A DNA stretch of 35,859 bases from Tubiluchus corallicola (Eukaryota > Priapulida > Priapulimorpha > Priapulimorphida > Tubiluchidae): assembly GCA_030141605.1 (NCBI GenBank), contig JAQGDQ010000302.1, positions 250,001-285,859 on the forward strand, in the 5' to 3' direction. The notes beneath the pieces are model-generated. The model did no database searches, was not told the origin of the DNA, and saw nothing but the letters and a program-made list of their open reading frames with translations. Below are positions 34,837 through 35,859 of this stretch, piece after piece. Numbering within the stretch: position 1 is the stretch's first letter; each line of letters starts with the position of its first letter. Both the position numbers and the translations under genes were made by a program.

Positions 34837-35137
34837 GTAAGTACGTTTATTACACAATATAATTATTATACTGTTATAGTCTACGCGTGCCCTTCATATG
34901 AAATCGTTTTGGCGGACTACTACTATTATAATTATTATAAAGTTATATGATAAAATTTTAAAACGTTGTTTAAGTTACTTAACACATAATTCGCATTTTA
35001 AACAGGCCTGAGAAAGAGAGAGGGCGAGAGAGACAGAAAGAGCACTAAAGGAAAGAACAATTGAAAGAAAAACTGCTTTTTTACTCAAGACCAGTCCTTA
35101 ATACTTGTCAATACTGGCAAACGGCGCACGTGCGGCA

Positions 35138-35173
35138 AGAGAGAGAGAGGGAGGGAGAGAGAGAGAGAGAGAG

Positions 35174-35258
<85 letters not shown>
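35138..35258. repeat. (GA)n microsatellite, right arm
   Basis: Same length as the left-arm CT tract; it differs only by two A-to-G changes (35150, 35154). Confidence 0.97.
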
Positions 35259-35261
<3 letters not shown>

Positions 35262-35564
35262 TTTCCTTTTAGAGTTTTAGTGCCTATGACTTAAGGTTCG
35301 GAAAAATAAAAAATAAAAATGTAAGATTTGCACAATGTTAATGAAAAGAAACGCATGGTTATTTAACCTGTTCGAGGGTCTTTGTACAACTCAATCAGCA
35401 AGCCACACCTAGACTATCATTAGAGTGCTATGCCTACTGAAAGCTTTGTAACCTTTAAGTCGAATCTGAGACACGAAAATTGACAAGAATCGCAAGAAGA
35501 CTCGTAACATCAAGTAAAATCTGTTTTCGTAATTTTTAGTGACACTATCACTAAATGCAATTTG

Positions 35565-35859
35565 ATGTTTTTACTTACGATTAGAGAATGCAAGCAGTTC
35601 AGCAGGTATTTACTACTTGTAATATAATACTCCCAAGGGGGAGGGAGACTGGCAAATACGCCGTTCTGTGAATGATTTTTGCTGCACTAATTTTATTTTT
35701 TACAGAGAACAACTGATCACACTAAATGCTGCGACTGTACGAAAGAAGAGTTGCTCGCCTGTTAAGGACATATTTTTCTTAAAGACACCGAAATCTGCAA
35801 GCAGTGCCCTGCAAAATATCTTCATGAGGTATGGCAAAAACAATGGCCTATCATTCGCC
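35565..35859 (+). CDS. Galactose-3-O-sulfotransferase family protein, copy B (partial)
   Basis: A second copy of the gene at 29218-30421, in opposite orientation and cut by the window end. A candidate exon at 35565-35605, a 100-nt intron and the start of the main exon from 35706 are the same as in copy A; the single difference nearby (35633) is intronic. The visible coding part includes the PAPS 5'-phosphosulfate loop FFLKTPKSASSALQNIF and stops before the 3'-phosphate motif. Whether the rest of the gene is intact is not visible. With copy A it forms a head-to-head pair. Confidence 0.9.

Larger units (their letters stand above)
34692..35859 (+). repeat. Right arm of the inverted duplication (runs off window)
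   Basis: Reverse complement of 30127-31294 with four substitutions. It carries the same candidate exon (34716-34836), microsatellite, short intron and start of the sulfotransferase exon. It continues past the window end, so the real arm is longer. Confidence 0.97.

Overview
This window is nuclear DNA from an animal, AT-rich and repeat-littered, with small exons separated by long introns. Three gene families can be recognised by reading exons, splice sites and reading phases by hand: an Unc13/Munc13 priming factor, a Deltex E3 ubiquitin ligase and a galactose-3-O-sulfotransferase (Gal3ST family). Unc13 and Deltex with this architecture are metazoan. Most introns seen are long (0.1 to 5.5 kb) and use GT..AG. 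The retroelement remnants, hAT and pogo-like MITEs and long microsatellites fit an invertebrate. The species cannot be told from the sequence.

Layout. Positions 1-10566 (minus strand) hold the 5' end of UNC13. Three coding exons (10566-10545, 5050-5012, 3085-2986) join in phase and encode the start of the N-terminal C2A domain; the gene continues beyond the left edge. Its introns contain a dead LINE 3' end (5208-5819), a pogo-like MITE with a hAT MITE nested in it (3548-4551 and 3800-4170) and a foldback element (1191-1490). Positions 10.6-11.3 kb look like a promoter, possibly divergent, with a CRE and two CACGTG boxes. Positions 11.3-14.6 kb show no convincing gene. Positions 14633-23.4 kb (minus) hold a nearly complete Deltex gene: two WWE domains, a RING-H2 and the Deltex C-terminal domain, over nine well-supported exons including a 14-nt microexon, with a one-base frame inconsistency in the RING/DTC exon. 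A LINE reverse-transcriptase remnant (23.57-24.07 kb) lies upstream. Positions 24.1-29.2 kb are gene-poor, with two tandem hAT MITEs, a possible small spliced gene at 27.0 kb and a trinucleotide array.

The right end is the most unusual part. A Gal3ST-family gene on the minus strand (29218 to about 31.27 kb) is repeated in inverted orientation from 34692 to the window end. The two arms differ at only four of 1,168 bases and have no length difference, even through a 120-bp CT/GA microsatellite. The 3.4-kb spacer carries a roughly 1-kb (TAG)n array, and tandem CREs plus a CCAAT box stand just outside the right arm. This is either a very recent or gene-converted palindromic duplication, giving a head-to-head gene pair, or an assembly artefact.

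The three gene families are not known to act in one pathway: Unc13 acts in vesicle priming, Deltex in ubiquitin/Notch biology and Gal3ST in Golgi glycan sulfation. No operon-like or defence-like system was found.
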